Positions 17,725 through 27,563 of a stretch of 64,000 nucleotides of DNA are shown in pieces. The notes under the pieces are model-generated. The model worked only from the letters and a program-made list of their open reading frames with translations, was not told where the DNA came from and did not search any database. The DNA comes from Oerskovia enterophila (GTDB lineage Bacteria > Actinomycetota > Actinomycetes > Actinomycetales > Cellulomonadaceae). The translations under genes were made by a program, and so were the position numbers. Positions within the stretch are counted from its first letter, which is position 1. The number at the start of each line of letters is the position of its first letter. The DNA is taken from the NCBI RefSeq assembly GCF_001692445.1, contig NZ_MAQA01000014.1, forward strand, positions 1 to 64,000, written 5' to 3'.

Positions 17725-19635
17725 ATGTCTGTGCGCTCTGACCTGCGCAACGTGGCGATCGTCGCCCACGTCGACCACGGCAAGACGACCCTGGTCGACG
17801 CGATGCTGCACCAGTCCGGCGCCTTCGGCGCTCACGCGCACGTCGACGAGCGGGCCATGGACTCCGGTGACCTGGAGCGCGAGAAGGGCATCACGATCCT
17901 CGCGAAGAACACCGCCGTGCACTATGCCGGTCCCGCAGCGATCGCCGCCGGTCAGCCCGACGGCATCACGATCAACGTGATCGACACCCCGGGCCACGCC
18001 GACTTCGGTGGTGAGGTCGAGCGCGGCCTGTCCATGGTCGACGGTGTCGTGCTCCTGGTCGACGCCTCGGAGGGCCCGCTGCCCCAGACGCGCTTCGTGC
18101 TGCGCAAGGCGCTCGTCGCCAAGCTCCCCGTGATCCTCGTGGTCAACAAGACCGACCGTCCCGACTCGCGCATCGAGGAGGTCGTCGCCGAGGCGACCGA
18201 CCTGCTGCTCGGTCTCGCGAGCGACCTCGCGGACGAGGTCCCCGACCTCGACCTCGACGCGATCCTCGACATGCCCGTCGTCTACGCCGCGGCCAAGGTC
18301 GGGCGCGCCTCGACGGTCCAGCCGGCCGACGGCTCGGTCCCGGACAGCGAGGACCTCGAGCCCCTGTTCAAGGTCATCCTCGACAAGATCCCGGCCCCCA
18401 CGTACGAGGAGGGCGCGCCGCTCCAGGCGCACGTCACCAACCTCGACGCGTCGCCGTTCCTCGGCCGCCTCGCGCTGCTGCGCATCTTCAACGGCACCAT
18501 CCACAAGGGCCAGACCGTGGCGTGGGCCCGTGCCGACGGCACCATGCAGAACGTCAAGATCACCGAGCTCCTCGAGACCAAGGCGCTCACCCGCGTGCCC
18601 ACGGACTCCGCGGGCCCGGGCGAGATCGTCGCCGTCGCCGGCATCGAGGAGATCACCATCGGTGAGACCCTCACGGACCCCGACGACCCGCGTCCGCTGC
18701 CGCTCATCACGGTCGACGACCCGGCGATCTCGATGACGATCGGTATCAACACGTCCCCGCTCGCGGGCAAGGGCGGCAAGGGCCACAAGGTCACGGCCCG
18801 CCAGGTCAAGGACCGCCTCGACAAGGAGCTCATCGGCAACGTGTCGCTGCGCGTCCTGCCGACCGAGCGTCCTGACGCGTGGGAGGTCCAGGGTCGTGGG
18901 GAGCTCGCGCTCGCCATCCTCGTCGAGCAGATGCGTCGTGAGGGCTTCGAGCTGACCGTCGGCAAGCCGCAGGTCGTCACCAAGCAGGTCGACGGCAAGC
19001 GCCACGAGCCCATGGAGCGCATGACGATCGACGTGCCCGAGGAGTACCTGGGCAACGTCACGCAGCTCCTCGCGCAGCGCAAGGGCCGCATGGAGACCAT
19101 GTCGAACCACGGCACGGGCTGGGTCCGCATGGAGTTCGTCGTCCCGGCTCGTGGGCTCATCGGCTTCCGCACGCGCTTCCTCACGGACACGCGCGGCACG
19201 GGCATCGCGTCCTCGATCGCCGAGGGCTACGAGCCGTGGGCCGGCCCCATCGAGACCCGCGTCAACGGTTCGCTCGTCGCGGACCGCTCCGGTGTGGTGA
19301 CGCCGTTCGCGATGATCAACCTGCAGGAGCGTGGCTCCTTCTTCGTCGACCCCACGCAGGAGGTCTACGAGGGCATGATCGTCGGCGAGAACTCGCGCAA
19401 CGAGGACATGGACGTCAACATCACCAAGGAGAAGAAGCTCACGAACATGCGTGCCGCGTCGAGCGACACGTTCGAGAACCTCACCCCTCCGAAGCACCTG
19501 ACGCTCGAGGAGTCCCTCGAGTTCGCCCGCGAGGACGAGTGCGTCGAGGTCACCCCCGAGGTCGTGCGCATCCGCAAGGTCATCCTCGACCAGACCGAGC
19601 GCGCCCGCGCGTTCTCCCGCGCGAAGAAGTCCTGA
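17725..19635 (+). CDS. typA: Ribosome-binding GTPase TypA/BipA
   Basis: Translational GTPase related to EF-G that acts on 50S subunit assembly and stress adaptation. 636 residues. G1 AHVDHGKTT is at 14-22, switch I runs through [18 protein letters not shown]3 is [12 protein letters not shown] and G4 is NKTDRPD. Then come domains II and III, and the BipA-specific C-terminal domain with [24 protein letters not shown] and [16 protein letters not shown] at 17725 places G1 at its normal position. The upstream 115 bp appear to be leader. Confidence 0.97.
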   Translation: MSVRSDLRNVAIVAHVDHGKTTLVDAMLHQSGAFGAHAHVDERAMDSGDLEREKGITILAKNTAVHYAGPAAIAAGQPDGITINVIDTPGHADFGGEVERGLSMVDGVVLLVDASEGPLPQTRFVLRKALVAKLPVILVVNKTDRPDSRIEEVVAEATDLLLGLASDLADEVPDLDLDAILDMPVVYAAAKVGRASTVQPADGSVPDSEDLEPLFKVILDKIPAPTYEEGAPLQAHVTNLDASPFLGRLALLRIFNGTIHKGQTVAWARADGTMQNVKITELLETKALTRVPTDSAGPGEIVAVAGIEEITIGETLTDPDDPRPLPLITVDDPAISMTIGINTSPLAGKGGKGHKVTARQVKDRLDKELIGNVSLRVLPTERPDAWEVQGRGELALAILVEQMRREGFELTVGKPQVVTKQVDGKRHEPMERMTIDVPEEYLGNVTQLLAQRKGRMETMSNHGTGWVRMEFVVPARGLIGFRTRFLTDTRGTGIASSIAEGYEPWAGPIETRVNGSLVADRSGVVTPFAMINLQERGSFFVDPTQEVYEGMIVGENSRNEDMDVNITKEKKLTNMRAASSDTFENLTPPKHLTLEESLEFAREDECVEVTPEVVRIRKVILDQTERARAFSRAKKS

Positions 19636-19666
19636 GCGCCGGCTCAGCCGTCCGCCTGAGCGTGCA

Positions 19667-19703
19667 GCCCGTGCCGCCGGTCCTCGTGACCGGCGGCGCG
19701 GGC
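19667..19703 (+). terminator. Terminator after typA
   Basis: 16-bp stem (19667-19682 with 19688-19703) with one G-U pair and a 5-nt loop. Confidence 0.75.
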
Positions 19704-19732
19704 TCCGCGCTTCCTGCCCCTCTGGAGAGCGC

Positions 19733-20854
19733 ATGAGGACCGAGCCGGTCCGGCCCCGCGGCGGGTTGCTCGCCGTGCACGCCCATCCCGACGACGAGAC
19801 GCTCGCGACCGGCGCGCTGCTGGCGACCTGGGCGGCGTCGGGCGAACCCGTGACGCTCGTGACGTGCACGCGTGGCGAGCAGGGCGAGGTGATCGGCGCC
19901 GAGCTCGCGCACCTCGAGGGCGACGGTCCGGCCCTCGCGGCGCACCGGGAAGGCGAGCTGGCCGCCGCGCTGGAGAGCCTGGGCGTGTCCGACCACGTGT
20001 TCCTCGACCAGGTCGAGCCCGACGAGCCTCGCAGCTCGCCGGGTGAGGCCGGTGAGCGTGCCTTCCGGGACTCGGGCATGGCGTGGGCCGCGCCGGGTAT
20101 CGCCCGGGCTGCGGCCGAGGCGGACCTCCCGGAGGGGGCGTTGGTCGGGGTCCCGCTCGACGAGGCGGCGCGCCGGCTCGCGCACGTGCTGCGCGAGCGA
20201 CGCCCGCGCGTCGTGGTGACGTACGAGCCGTCGGGCGGCTACGGCCACCCGGACCACGTGCGGGCGCACGAGATCACGGTCCGCGCGATCGAGATCGCCC
20301 GGGAAGAGGGTTCCGTGGTGCCCGACGGCGGAGCGTCGGACCCGGAGGTCGTCCGGGTGGGTGGTGCTCGCGCAGGCGACCCGTCGGCCGGTCACGACCT
20401 CGAGCTGTGGCAGTCGGTGGTGCCCGCCGAGGTCGCGCGAGCAGCTCGCCGTGAGCTGGCCGTCCTGCCCGGCGTCGCCACGCTGCGCTCCGAGCACCCG
20501 GAGCTCACGCTGCCGGACCCCGACGAGCCGCTGCCCCCCGTGGCCAAGAAGGGTCTCGAGGAGGTCGTGGTGGTCGACGTCAGGCCGGTGCTCGGTGCCG
20601 TGGTCGGCGCACTGCGTGCGCACGCGACCCAGGTGCAGCACGTCGGCGTCGCGCTGGGGAGCGGCGACGGGGACCCGACGAGGGAGGGGGGCCAGGGTGG
20701 TGCCGCGGAGGCGCTCGGCTGGTACGCGCTGAGCAACGACGTCCTCGCTGCCCTTCCTTCACGCGAGTTCTACACGGTGACCTCGGAGTCTGCGGGAGCC
20801 TCTCGCACGTTCACGGGAAATGATCAGACAGGACCAGTAGCGTGGACGTCGTGA
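19733..20854 (+). CDS. mshB: Mycothiol biosynthesis deacetylase MshB
   Basis: PIG-L family zinc deacetylase that removes the acetyl group from GlcNAc-inositol in mycothiol synthesis. 373 residues. The zinc/catalytic motif HAHPDDE is at 16-22 (H18, D21) and the distal histidine is in GYGHPDHVRAHE (H172, H175). The family element VTCTRGEQGEVIG is at 43-55. The length and the long C-terminal part separate it from Mca-type amidases and from small LmbE proteins. ATG at 19733 is preceded by TGGAGAG. The 3' end overlaps the next gene. Confidence 0.92.
   Translation: MRTEPVRPRGGLLAVHAHPDDETLATGALLATWAASGEPVTLVTCTRGEQGEVIGAELAHLEGDGPALAAHREGELAAALESLGVSDHVFLDQVEPDEPRSSPGEAGERAFRDSGMAWAAPGIARAAAEADLPEGALVGVPLDEAARRLAHVLRERRPRVVVTYEPSGGYGHPDHVRAHEITVRAIEIAREEGSVVPDGGASDPEVVRVGGARAGDPSAGHDLELWQSVVPAEVARAARRELAVLPGVATLRSEHPELTLPDPDEPLPPVAKKGLEEVVVVDVRPVLGAVVGALRAHATQVQHVGVALGSGDGDPTREGGQGGAAEALGWYALSNDVLAALPSREFYTVTSESAGASRTFTGNDQTGPVAWTS
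20838..20843 (+). promoter_or_regulatory. -10 box inside the end of mshB
   Basis: TAGCGT ends 7 nt before the GTG at 20851. It favours that start for the next gene over the in-frame GTG at 20842. Confidence 0.4.
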
Positions 20855-21321
20855 AGAAGACCGGAACCCGTCGCCTGACGCATGCGCTGCTGTGCGTGCT
20901 GCTGGGCCTCGTCGTGGGCATCGTCGGCACGGTCATGCACCGAGTCGTGGTGACCGACCACCTCCTTCCCGTGGGGGTCGTCGTCGCGCTGCTCGCGGTG
21001 CTGGCCGCCGGGACCCTCGCGCGGGCCTGGGCCGGCTACGCCGGGGTCGTGGGTTTCGCGATCGGATGGGTCGTCGCCGTCCAGGTCCTGTCGATGCGCG
21101 GTCCGGGTGGTGACCTGCTCGTTCCCAACCAGACCGTCGGGCTCGTGTGGGTCTACGGCGGGATGCTGCTCGTGGCGGTCACCGCCTTCCTGCCGGCGTC
21201 CTGGTTCAGCGACCGGCCCGTGCGGGCCGTCGCCCGCGCGAGCGACGAGTCGTCGCAGCCGCAGATCACCACGGGATCTTCACCCCGGACAACCACCGGA
21301 CACTTCGGTACAGACGCATAG
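20851..21321 (+). CDS. Small four-helix membrane protein after mshB
   Basis: 156 residues with four predicted membrane segments (starting LTHALLCVLLGLVVG, LLPVGVVVALLAVLAAG, YAGVVGFAIGWVVAV and LVWVYGGMLLVAVTAFL) and a Ser/Thr-rich hydrophilic tail. No known function. Membrane proteins in this position after mshB occur in other actinobacteria (DUF6113, as I recall). GTG at 20851 overlaps the mshB stop (GTGA) and has a -10 box at leaderless distance; GTG at 20842 is the alternative. Confidence 0.72.
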   Translation: MKKTGTRRLTHALLCVLLGLVVGIVGTVMHRVVVTDHLLPVGVVVALLAVLAAGTLARAWAGYAGVVGFAIGWVVAVQVLSMRGPGGDLLVPNQTVGLVWVYGGMLLVAVTAFLPASWFSDRPVRAVARASDESSQPQITTGSSPRTTTGHFGTDA

Positions 21322-21402
21322 AATTGCCCCCGTGCGGGCTCCCGCATCCCCCCACTTTCGTCGCGGCTCGACCGCGCACCCACATCATCACGGAGACAGT
21401 CG

Positions 21403-24288
21403 ATGGGACACCCGACCGAGCGTGAGAACGCGCCCGACCCGAGCCTGAGCGACGGGACTGCGACTCCTGTGGAGTCAGGAGCCCCGGTCGCTGAGTCCGC
21501 GGCAGCCCCGGCAGGGGTGCCCGGTGCGGCCGGCGCTCCGGCGAGCCCGGCGAGCGAGGCCTCCGCGACCGTGTCGGACACGGTGACACCCGAGGCCGAG
21601 ACCGCCGCCTCCGGTCCGGAGATCGTCGAGCCCGCGGACGAGCCGGCTCCGGTCGAGAGCTCCACGTCGAGCGAGCCGACCGTCCTCGTGGACCAGGCAG
21701 CATCGGCTGCGGACACTCCGTCCCCGGACGAGCAGCCCGCCGAGGTGCTCGGTGCAGAGGGCACGGCGGAAGCCGTTGCGGACGCTCCGCCGGTCGTCTC
21801 CGACGCAGACCCCGTCCTCCCGACGGCGCCCCAGCCGGTCGCTCCCGCAGCGGCAGCAGCTCCCGCAGGTGAGACGCCCGAGCCGATCGGCACCACGACG
21901 CCCGAGCCCGCGGCCCCCGTGTCGGAGGCCCAGGCCGTGACTCCTGCCGCACCTGCACCCATCGAACCGGCGCCGGCGGCTGCCGAGCCCACCGTGCCGG
22001 CAGCTGCCGCGCCCACCGTGTCGGCGAGCGCTGCCGAGCAGGCCGTCGCTCCCGAGTCGACCGCCACGGCTTCCGCGGCACCGCGCGGTCCGTCGTTCGA
22101 CGATGACGACGACGTCCCCTACTCGCCGCGGGTCTTCGCGTTCGATCAGTCGGACGCTGCCACGGAGGCTGTGGCTACCGAGGCGCCGACCGGCGCTGTG
22201 ACCGAGGTCCTGCCGCCCGTGGAGAACGCACCCGCGCCCGCCGCCGCTGCGCCCGTCGCTTCCGCAGAGCCCACCGCGCCCGCCGCCGCTGCGTCTGAGG
22301 CCGCGGCCGTCGACCCGGCCCCGGCCGCCCCGGCCCCGGACGTCCAGGCGACCCAGGTCATCGCGCCCGTGCAGGACGTCCCCGAGGTGCCCGCGACCCC
22401 GGTCGAGGCGCCCGCGGCCTCCGAGGTGCCCACCTCACCCTTCGCTCCGGCGACGTCCGCGTGGACGAGTGCCGCGACGTCGGGCCCTGCGGTGCCCCCC
22501 GCACCGTCCGCTCCTGCGCGGACGTCCGTCACCTCGGCCTTCACGCCCGTCGGGGCGTCTGCCCCGGCGAACGTGGAGCCGCCGGCCGACGACTCGCCGC
22601 TCGCAGGCCTGTCCGGTGACAAGGCTCCGAGCCGACTGCCCAAGGTCGCCCTGTGGGCGGGCATCGGTGTCGTCGTGCTCGGTGGTCTCTACACGGGTGC
22701 CCAGTGGTTCTACTCGGACAAGGTGCCGCCCGAGACCACGGTGGCGGGCGTCGAGGTCGGTGGCCTCGACCGGACCTCCGCCGTGGCAGCCCTCGAGAAG
22801 GGGCTCTCGGGACGTGCCAAGGAGCCGATCACGCTCCAGGCCGGCGAGGCGACCACGACGCTCGACCCTGCGGCAGCGGGTCTCGCGTTCGACGCCCAGG
22901 CGACGGCCGACGAGCTGACGTCGTTCTCCATGAGCCCGGTCCAGCTGTGGAAGCAGCTCTTCGGTGGCGAGGACGAGCCGCCCGTCACCACGGTCGACAA
23001 GACCAAGCTCGCGGCCCAGGTCGCGGAGATCGAGGCGGGCCTCAACCTCGAGCCGGTCGACGGTTCGGTCGTGTTCACCGACGGGCAGCCGACCGCGACG
23101 CCGGCGCAGGACGGCGCCGAGGTCGTCGCGGACGAGGCCACCACGATCATCGAGTCGTCGTGGCTCACGGCCGCGCAGCCGCTCGAGCTGCCGACCGACC
23201 CGATCGCCCCGGCGATCACCCAGGCCGAGACGGACGCAGCGCTGGCGCAGGCCACGACCCTGGTCTCCGCGCCGGTCACGGTCGAGGTCGGCGGACAGCG
23301 CGCCGAGCTGAGCCCGGCCGTGCTGGCCGAGGCCGCGGCCTTCAACGCGGCGGACGGCTCGCTCCAGCTCACGTTCGACGGGGCCACGCTCCTCGAGGCG
23401 GTCGTCGACGGGACGGACAACCTGCTCAACGAGGCGGCCGACGCCAAGTTCGTGTTCGTCAACGGCGCTCCCGTCATCGAGGGCGGTGCACCCGGGACCA
23501 CGATCGACCCCGCAGCCCTCAGTGCAGCGGTCGCGACCGCTGGGGCGGGCACCGAGCGGACGGCGACCGTCGAGCTCGTCGAGTCGGACCCCGCACAGTC
23601 CGTCGCCGCGCTCGAGGCTCTCGGGGTCAAGGAGAAGATCTCCGAGTTCTCGACGCCCCTGACGAACGACGCCCAGCGGACCGAGAACCTGCGCGTGGGT
23701 GCGAGCAAGGTCAACGGGACCCTCGTGCTGCCGGGCGCGACGTTCTCTCTGACCGAGACGCTGTCGCCGATCACCAAGGCCGGCGGCTATTTCTCGGCCG
23801 GGATCGTCCAGGACGGCAAGCACGTCGACGGCATCGGTGGCGGTCTGTCGCAGATGGCGACCACGACCTACAACGCCGGGTTCTTCGCGGGCCTCGACGA
23901 CGTCGAGCACCGCCAGCACAGCTACTGGTTCACCCGCTACCCGGCGGGGCGCGAGGCGACCATCTTCGTCGGCTCGATCGACATGAAGTTCAAGAACGAC
24001 ACGCCCTACGGCGTCCTCATGCAGTCGTGGGTCGCAGGCGGCGAGCTGCACGTCGCGATCTGGAGCACCAAGTACTACGAGGTGCAGACGAGCGAGGGCG
24101 AGAAGCGCAACGTCGTCCAGCCGAGCACGGTGACCCACTCGGGTGCCGACTGCGTGCCGCAGCCCAAGGGCAACCCCGGCTTCACGATCACGACGCCTCG
24201 CAAGGTCCTGCTCGACGGCAAGGTCGTCAAGGACGAGAAGAACACGTGGACGTACAAGCCGGACAACCAGGTCGTCTGCGCGCCCTGA
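21403..24288 (+). CDS. VanW family protein with long disordered N-terminal tail
   Basis: 961 residues. Residues 1 to about 410 are low complexity (Ala, Pro, Glu, Val, Thr) and presumably cytoplasmic. One membrane helix lies at about 415-434 (VALWAGIGVVVLGGLYTGA). Two putative peptidoglycan-binding-like repeats follow (PETTVAGVEVGGLDRTSAVAAL and the segment to about 740). The VanW domain spans about 746-885 with NLRVGASKVNGTLVLPG, GIGGGLSQMATTTYNA and RYPAGREATIF. VanW proteins occur near glycopeptide-resistance and cell-wall genes but their activity is unknown. ATG at 21403 follows GGAGA. Confidence 0.88.
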   Translation: MGHPTERENAPDPSLSDGTATPVESGAPVAESAAAPAGVPGAAGAPASPASEASATVSDTVTPEAETAASGPEIVEPADEPAPVESSTSSEPTVLVDQAASAADTPSPDEQPAEVLGAEGTAEAVADAPPVVSDADPVLPTAPQPVAPAAAAAPAGETPEPIGTTTPEPAAPVSEAQAVTPAAPAPIEPAPAAAEPTVPAAAAPTVSASAAEQAVAPESTATASAAPRGPSFDDDDDVPYSPRVFAFDQSDAATEAVATEAPTGAVTEVLPPVENAPAPAAAAPVASAEPTAPAAAASEAAAVDPAPAAPAPDVQATQVIAPVQDVPEVPATPVEAPAASEVPTSPFAPATSAWTSAATSGPAVPPAPSAPARTSVTSAFTPVGASAPANVEPPADDSPLAGLSGDKAPSRLPKVALWAGIGVVVLGGLYTGAQWFYSDKVPPETTVAGVEVGGLDRTSAVAALEKGLSGRAKEPITLQAGEATTTLDPAAAGLAFDAQATADELTSFSMSPVQLWKQLFGGEDEPPVTTVDKTKLAAQVAEIEAGLNLEPVDGSVVFTDGQPTATPAQDGAEVVADEATTIIESSWLTAAQPLELPTDPIAPAITQAETDAALAQATTLVSAPVTVEVGGQRAELSPAVLAEAAAFNAADGSLQLTFDGATLLEAVVDGTDNLLNEAADAKFVFVNGAPVIEGGAPGTTIDPAALSAAVATAGAGTERTATVELVESDPAQSVAALEALGVKEKISEFSTPLTNDAQRTENLRVGASKVNGTLVLPGATFSLTETLSPITKAGGYFSAGIVQDGKHVDGIGGGLSQMATTTYNAGFFAGLDDVEHRQHSYWFTRYPAGREATIFVGSIDMKFKNDTPYGVLMQSWVAGGELHVAIWSTKYYEVQTSEGEKRNVVQPSTVTHSGADCVPQPKGNPGFTITTPRKVLLDGKVVKDEKNTWTYKPDNQVVCAP

Positions 24289-24302
24289 CGAGCTGACCTG
24301 CT

Positions 24303-24402
24303 GACCTCCCACCGGAGGTCGGCGGGTCGCTGTCGGGTGCGCGGCATGGCGCCGGGCACCATCACGGAGCGGGTCGTGGCCACCAGGCCGCGGCCCGCTC
24401 CG
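24303..24402 (+). terminator. Two hairpins after the VanW gene
   Basis: GACCTCC-CACC-GGAGGTC at 24303-24320, then CGGAGCGGG (24365-24373) pairing with CCCGCTCCG (24394-24402). The first is the better terminator candidate. No gene is seen in 24289-24580. Confidence 0.5.
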
Positions 24403-24508
24403 TCGTGGGGCGCACCACGCCTGTCACCGCACGTAGGGTCGGGGCCCGCGCGTGATCCGGGCCGTCCCACAGGGTCTGGCGTCCGCCGCCAGGTCGTGCC
24501 CCCGCGGC

Positions 24509-24514
24509 TAGACT
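24509..24514 (+). promoter_or_regulatory. Possible -10 box before the ACT-pheA-tyrA operon
   Basis: TAGACT, identical to the ispH and ychF boxes, but 66 bp before the first ATG, giving a leader of about 60 nt. Confidence 0.45.
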
Positions 24515-24580
24515 GCTCGGCGGACGCTGACCGGCGCTGCGCTCGCGCAGCCACCCCTCGAGGCAAGGCAGAGACACTCG

Positions 24581-25468
24581 ATGCTCGGACGTAGTGAACG
24601 CGAGTCGGGGGCCCACGCGCGGCTCGCGGCGCAGATCGCGAAGTGGCACGGCGCGGACGGTCTGCCCGCGGGGACCGGCGCCGACGACCTGCTGGACCTG
24701 GGGTCCACGACGTCGACCCTGGCGACGGTCGCGAGCATCGACGACCTGGCGGCCGTCATGCACATCGGGCACCCTGCACAGCCGTCGCACGACCTCGAGC
24801 GGGCGCTCCTGGCCGCGTCGCCGTCCCTGGTCGTGACGTCGGCCGTCGCGGTCCCCGCCCAGTGGGTGTGGGTGGGTCGGCCCGGGCAGGCCACGGGCAG
24901 CGTGGTCGTCGACGAGGCCGGTATGCGCGACTGCCGTCACGTCCTGCGGACCCTGGGTGCGAACCCCCGCCTGGTCCCGTCGCGGACCGCGCTCGACGAG
25001 CGCATCGCTCTCTCGGGCCGGGACGGGACCCTCGTGGTCGAGCGTTCGGAGATCCCCGCCGGATGGGCCGAGATCCCGGGCAGCGAGCAGCTGAGCGCGG
25101 GCGCCCCGATCTGGTATGGGCTCGTCGAGGCCAGGCGCCCCGCGCCCGTCGTCGAGGGGCAGGCGCAGGTGTGGTTCGCGTTCGGTCCGCGCGACGACCA
25201 CCGTGGCTCGCTCCAGCAGACGCTGTCGGTCATCGCGGAGAGCGGGATCGACATGCAGCACCTGCGCAGCCACCGCTCGCTCGCGGGGCCGCACATCTTC
25301 TTCTCGTCGTTCTCGTGCCCCGACGCGTCGGTCCTGTCCTCGCTCGTGACCGAGCTCGCGGCGCGCGACGTCGCGCACCGCGTCCTCGCGGTGCTCCCGG
25401 GACGTGACTTCCTGCCCGGTCCGGACGCCCTGGTGCCGCAGTGGGCGCCGGAGCACGTGGGCTCGTGA
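24581..25468 (+). CDS. ACT-like domain protein overlapping pheA
   Basis: 295 residues, function unknown. The N-terminal 190 residues match nothing I recognise. Residues about 195-275 look like an ACT regulatory domain (FGPRDDHRGSLQQTLSVIAE, SGIDMQHLRSHRS, HIFFSSFSCPD). The order strand, Gly-Ser-Leu turn, helix, GIDMQHLRS, strand is the same as in prephenate dehydratase. The stop overlaps the GTG of pheA (GTGA), and pheA overlaps tyrA. It is therefore translationally tied to phenylalanine/tyrosine synthesis and may sense an aromatic amino acid. That role is inference. Confidence 0.75.
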   Translation: MLGRSERESGAHARLAAQIAKWHGADGLPAGTGADDLLDLGSTTSTLATVASIDDLAAVMHIGHPAQPSHDLERALLAASPSLVVTSAVAVPAQWVWVGRPGQATGSVVVDEAGMRDCRHVLRTLGANPRLVPSRTALDERIALSGRDGTLVVERSEIPAGWAEIPGSEQLSAGAPIWYGLVEARRPAPVVEGQAQVWFAFGPRDDHRGSLQQTLSVIAESGIDMQHLRSHRSLAGPHIFFSSFSCPDASVLSSLVTELAARDVAHRVLAVLPGRDFLPGPDALVPQWAPEHVGS

Positions 25469-26463
25469 GCCGGGTCGCCTACCTCGGGCCGGAGGGCACG
25501 TTCACGCACCAGGCGGCCGTGGAGTGGGTCCGGTCCCAGGCGCAGCACGCTGCGGGCCCGGCATCACCCGGCACCTCGGACCGTGCCGAGCGCCCTGACG
25601 GCGTGCCCGTCGAGCTGGTGCCCGTCCAGGCCGTGACGGACGTCTACGCGGGGGTCGCCTCGGGGGCCTTCGACCAGGGGATCGTCGCGATCGAGAGCTC
25701 GGTCGAGGGCTACGTCGTCCCGTCGCTCGACGCGATCGTGGGCAGCGAGGACGTCGTCGCGATCGACGAGGTGGTCCTCGAGATCACGTTCGACGCGTTC
25801 GTCCGGCCGGGCCACGGCGAGCTGACCGAAGTGACCGCGCACCCGCACGGCCTGGCGCAGTGCCAGGGCTTCGTGACGCGCTCGGGGGCGCTGCCGGTGC
25901 CGGCCGCGTCCAACGCGGCGGCCTGCCGGGACGCGACCGTGCACCAGGTGGCGCTGGGCCCGAGCATCTGCGGAGAGCTCTACGGCCTGGACCTGCTCGA
26001 GGCGGGCGTCGAGGACTTCCACGGCGCACGGACCCGGTTCCTCACGATCGTCCGGCGAGACCGGGCGCGCGACGCGCTCGCGGCGGCGCGGGCCGCGGGG
26101 CCCGCACAGTGGCGCACCATGCTCGCGCTCACGCCCCTCGTGACGGGACCGGGGGTCCTGGCGCGCATCACGCAGGCGTTCGGGGCGGGCGGGGTCAACC
26201 TGTCGAGCCTCATCACGCGTCCGCTCAAGGCGCTCGAGGGCAAGTACGTGTTCGTCCTGACGGCCGACGCGGCACCGTGGGAACCGGCGGTGCGTGAGGT
26301 CCTCGAGGGCCTGCTGGCCGCGGGGGACTCGGTCAAGACGCTCGGCGTCTTCCCGGCCCGTGGCGAGATCGACGAGGCGCTCTCGAGCGACCACGTCCCG
26401 GTGGGGTCGGTAGGGGCGGGCGCCGGAGCCGACGAGCTGGACCGGGGGCTGCTGTGGGCATGA
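25465..26463 (+). CDS. pheA: Prephenate dehydratase
   Basis: Converts prephenate to phenylpyruvate for phenylalanine synthesis. 332 residues, monofunctional (no chorismate mutase). The N-terminus SRVAYLGPEGTFTHQAA is diagnostic. The catalytic T-R-F triad is at 190-192 (GARTRFLTI). The ACT domain (about 213-295) contains GPGVLARITQAFGAGGVNLSSL and the ESRP-equivalent TRPLK. GTG at 25465 overlaps the upstream stop and starts right at the conserved core; an ATG 24 nt upstream would add unrelated residues. Confidence 0.95.
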   Translation: MSRVAYLGPEGTFTHQAAVEWVRSQAQHAAGPASPGTSDRAERPDGVPVELVPVQAVTDVYAGVASGAFDQGIVAIESSVEGYVVPSLDAIVGSEDVVAIDEVVLEITFDAFVRPGHGELTEVTAHPHGLAQCQGFVTRSGALPVPAASNAAACRDATVHQVALGPSICGELYGLDLLEAGVEDFHGARTRFLTIVRRDRARDALAAARAAGPAQWRTMLALTPLVTGPGVLARITQAFGAGGVNLSSLITRPLKALEGKYVFVLTADAAPWEPAVREVLEGLLAAGDSVKTLGVFPARGEIDEALSSDHVPVGSVGAGAGADELDRGLLWA

Positions 26464-27476
26464 CGCCGCCGACCGTCGCGGTCCTGGGCCTGGGGCTCAT
26501 CGGTGGGTCACTGGCCCGGCGGCTCGTGGCCCAGGGGATCGAGGTCACGGGGTACGACTCCTCGGCCGCGACGCGCGCCGAGGCCGCGACGGCCGGGATC
26601 CTCGTGGCGGCGGAAGTCGAGGCCCTGTGCAGCGCTGCCCCCGACGTCCTGGTCCTCGCGGTGCCGTTGCGGGCCATGCGTCCGGTGGCCACCGAGGTCG
26701 CACGCCACGTGCCGGCGACGACCCTCGTCACGGACGTCGGGTCGGTCAAGGGGCCGGTCCGCGACGTCCTCGACGCGTGCGGGCTGGGAGAGCGCTACGT
26801 CGGTGCGCACCCCATGGCGGGTACCGAGCAGTCTGGCTTCGGGTCTTCCTCGGCGTCGCTGCTCGACGGCGCGCGGTGGGCCGTCACGGTCACCGAGCGC
26901 ACGCGGGCGGACCTGCTCGTGAGGCTGCTCGCGCTCGTGACGGGACCCGCGGGTGGGAGCGCCTACGTCCTGACGGACGAGGTGCACGACGAGGCAGCGG
27001 CGCTCGTCAGCCACGTCCCGCACGCGTTCGCGATCGAGCTGCTGAACCTGGTCTCGGCGGCCCCGGTGCGTGACGTCGCGCTGGCGCTCGCGGCGGGCAG
27101 CTTCCGGGACGGGACCCGGGTGGGCCGGACCGATCCACGCCGGACCGAGGCCATGCTCACCGAGAACGCGGGGTGGGTCGCCCCGGCCCTGCGTCTCGCG
27201 GCACGGGACCTGGAGGCGCTCGCGACGGCGCTCGAGGCCAACGCCTCGACGTCGGAGTTCTTCGACCGGGCCGACGACGTCCGGTCGACCTGGCAGCCTC
27301 GGGGCGCCGCCGGGCCGTCGTCGGGCGAGTCAGGGGTACCGGTGAGAGACGGCTCGGGGGAGCAGCTGACGGTCGACCTCGCGGAGCCCGACGGTCCAGC
27401 GGAGCTCGTCGAGCTCTGCCTCGCGGGCTGGGCCGTCGTCTCGGTGCAGGACTCGCTCGTGGGCCTGCACCGGTAG
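26460..27476 (+). CDS. tyrA: Prephenate dehydrogenase
   Basis: Oxidative decarboxylation of prephenate to 4-hydroxyphenylpyruvate for tyrosine. 338 residues. The nucleotide-binding GxGxxG motif is VAVLGLGLIGGSLAR at the N-terminus. Then come VTDVGSVKGPV, GAHPMAGTEQSGF (catalytic His) and VSHVPHAFAIELL. The last 45 residues form an extra tail (EQLTVDLAEPDGPAELVELC). ATG at 26460 overlaps the pheA stop (ATGA); GTG at 26454 has a slightly better-placed G-rich site and remains possible. Confidence 0.93.
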   Translation: MTPPTVAVLGLGLIGGSLARRLVAQGIEVTGYDSSAATRAEAATAGILVAAEVEALCSAAPDVLVLAVPLRAMRPVATEVARHVPATTLVTDVGSVKGPVRDVLDACGLGERYVGAHPMAGTEQSGFGSSSASLLDGARWAVTVTERTRADLLVRLLALVTGPAGGSAYVLTDEVHDEAAALVSHVPHAFAIELLNLVSAAPVRDVALALAAGSFRDGTRVGRTDPRRTEAMLTENAGWVAPALRLAARDLEALATALEANASTSEFFDRADDVRSTWQPRGAAGPSSGESGVPVRDGSGEQLTVDLAEPDGPAELVELCLAGWAVVSVQDSLVGLHR

Positions 27477-27492
27477 GCCCGGCCTTCGGCGG

Positions 27493-27510
27493 CACGGCGG
27501 TCCCGCCGTG
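27493..27510 (+). terminator. Small hairpin after tyrA
   Basis: CACGGCGG-TC-CCGCCGTG; the tight loop means the real stem is shorter. A weak terminator candidate. Confidence 0.3.
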
Positions 27511-27563
27511 GAGCCGTTGTCCTGCGCCGCCGAGAGCCGGTCCCGGTTCCGCGGGCCACCCCA

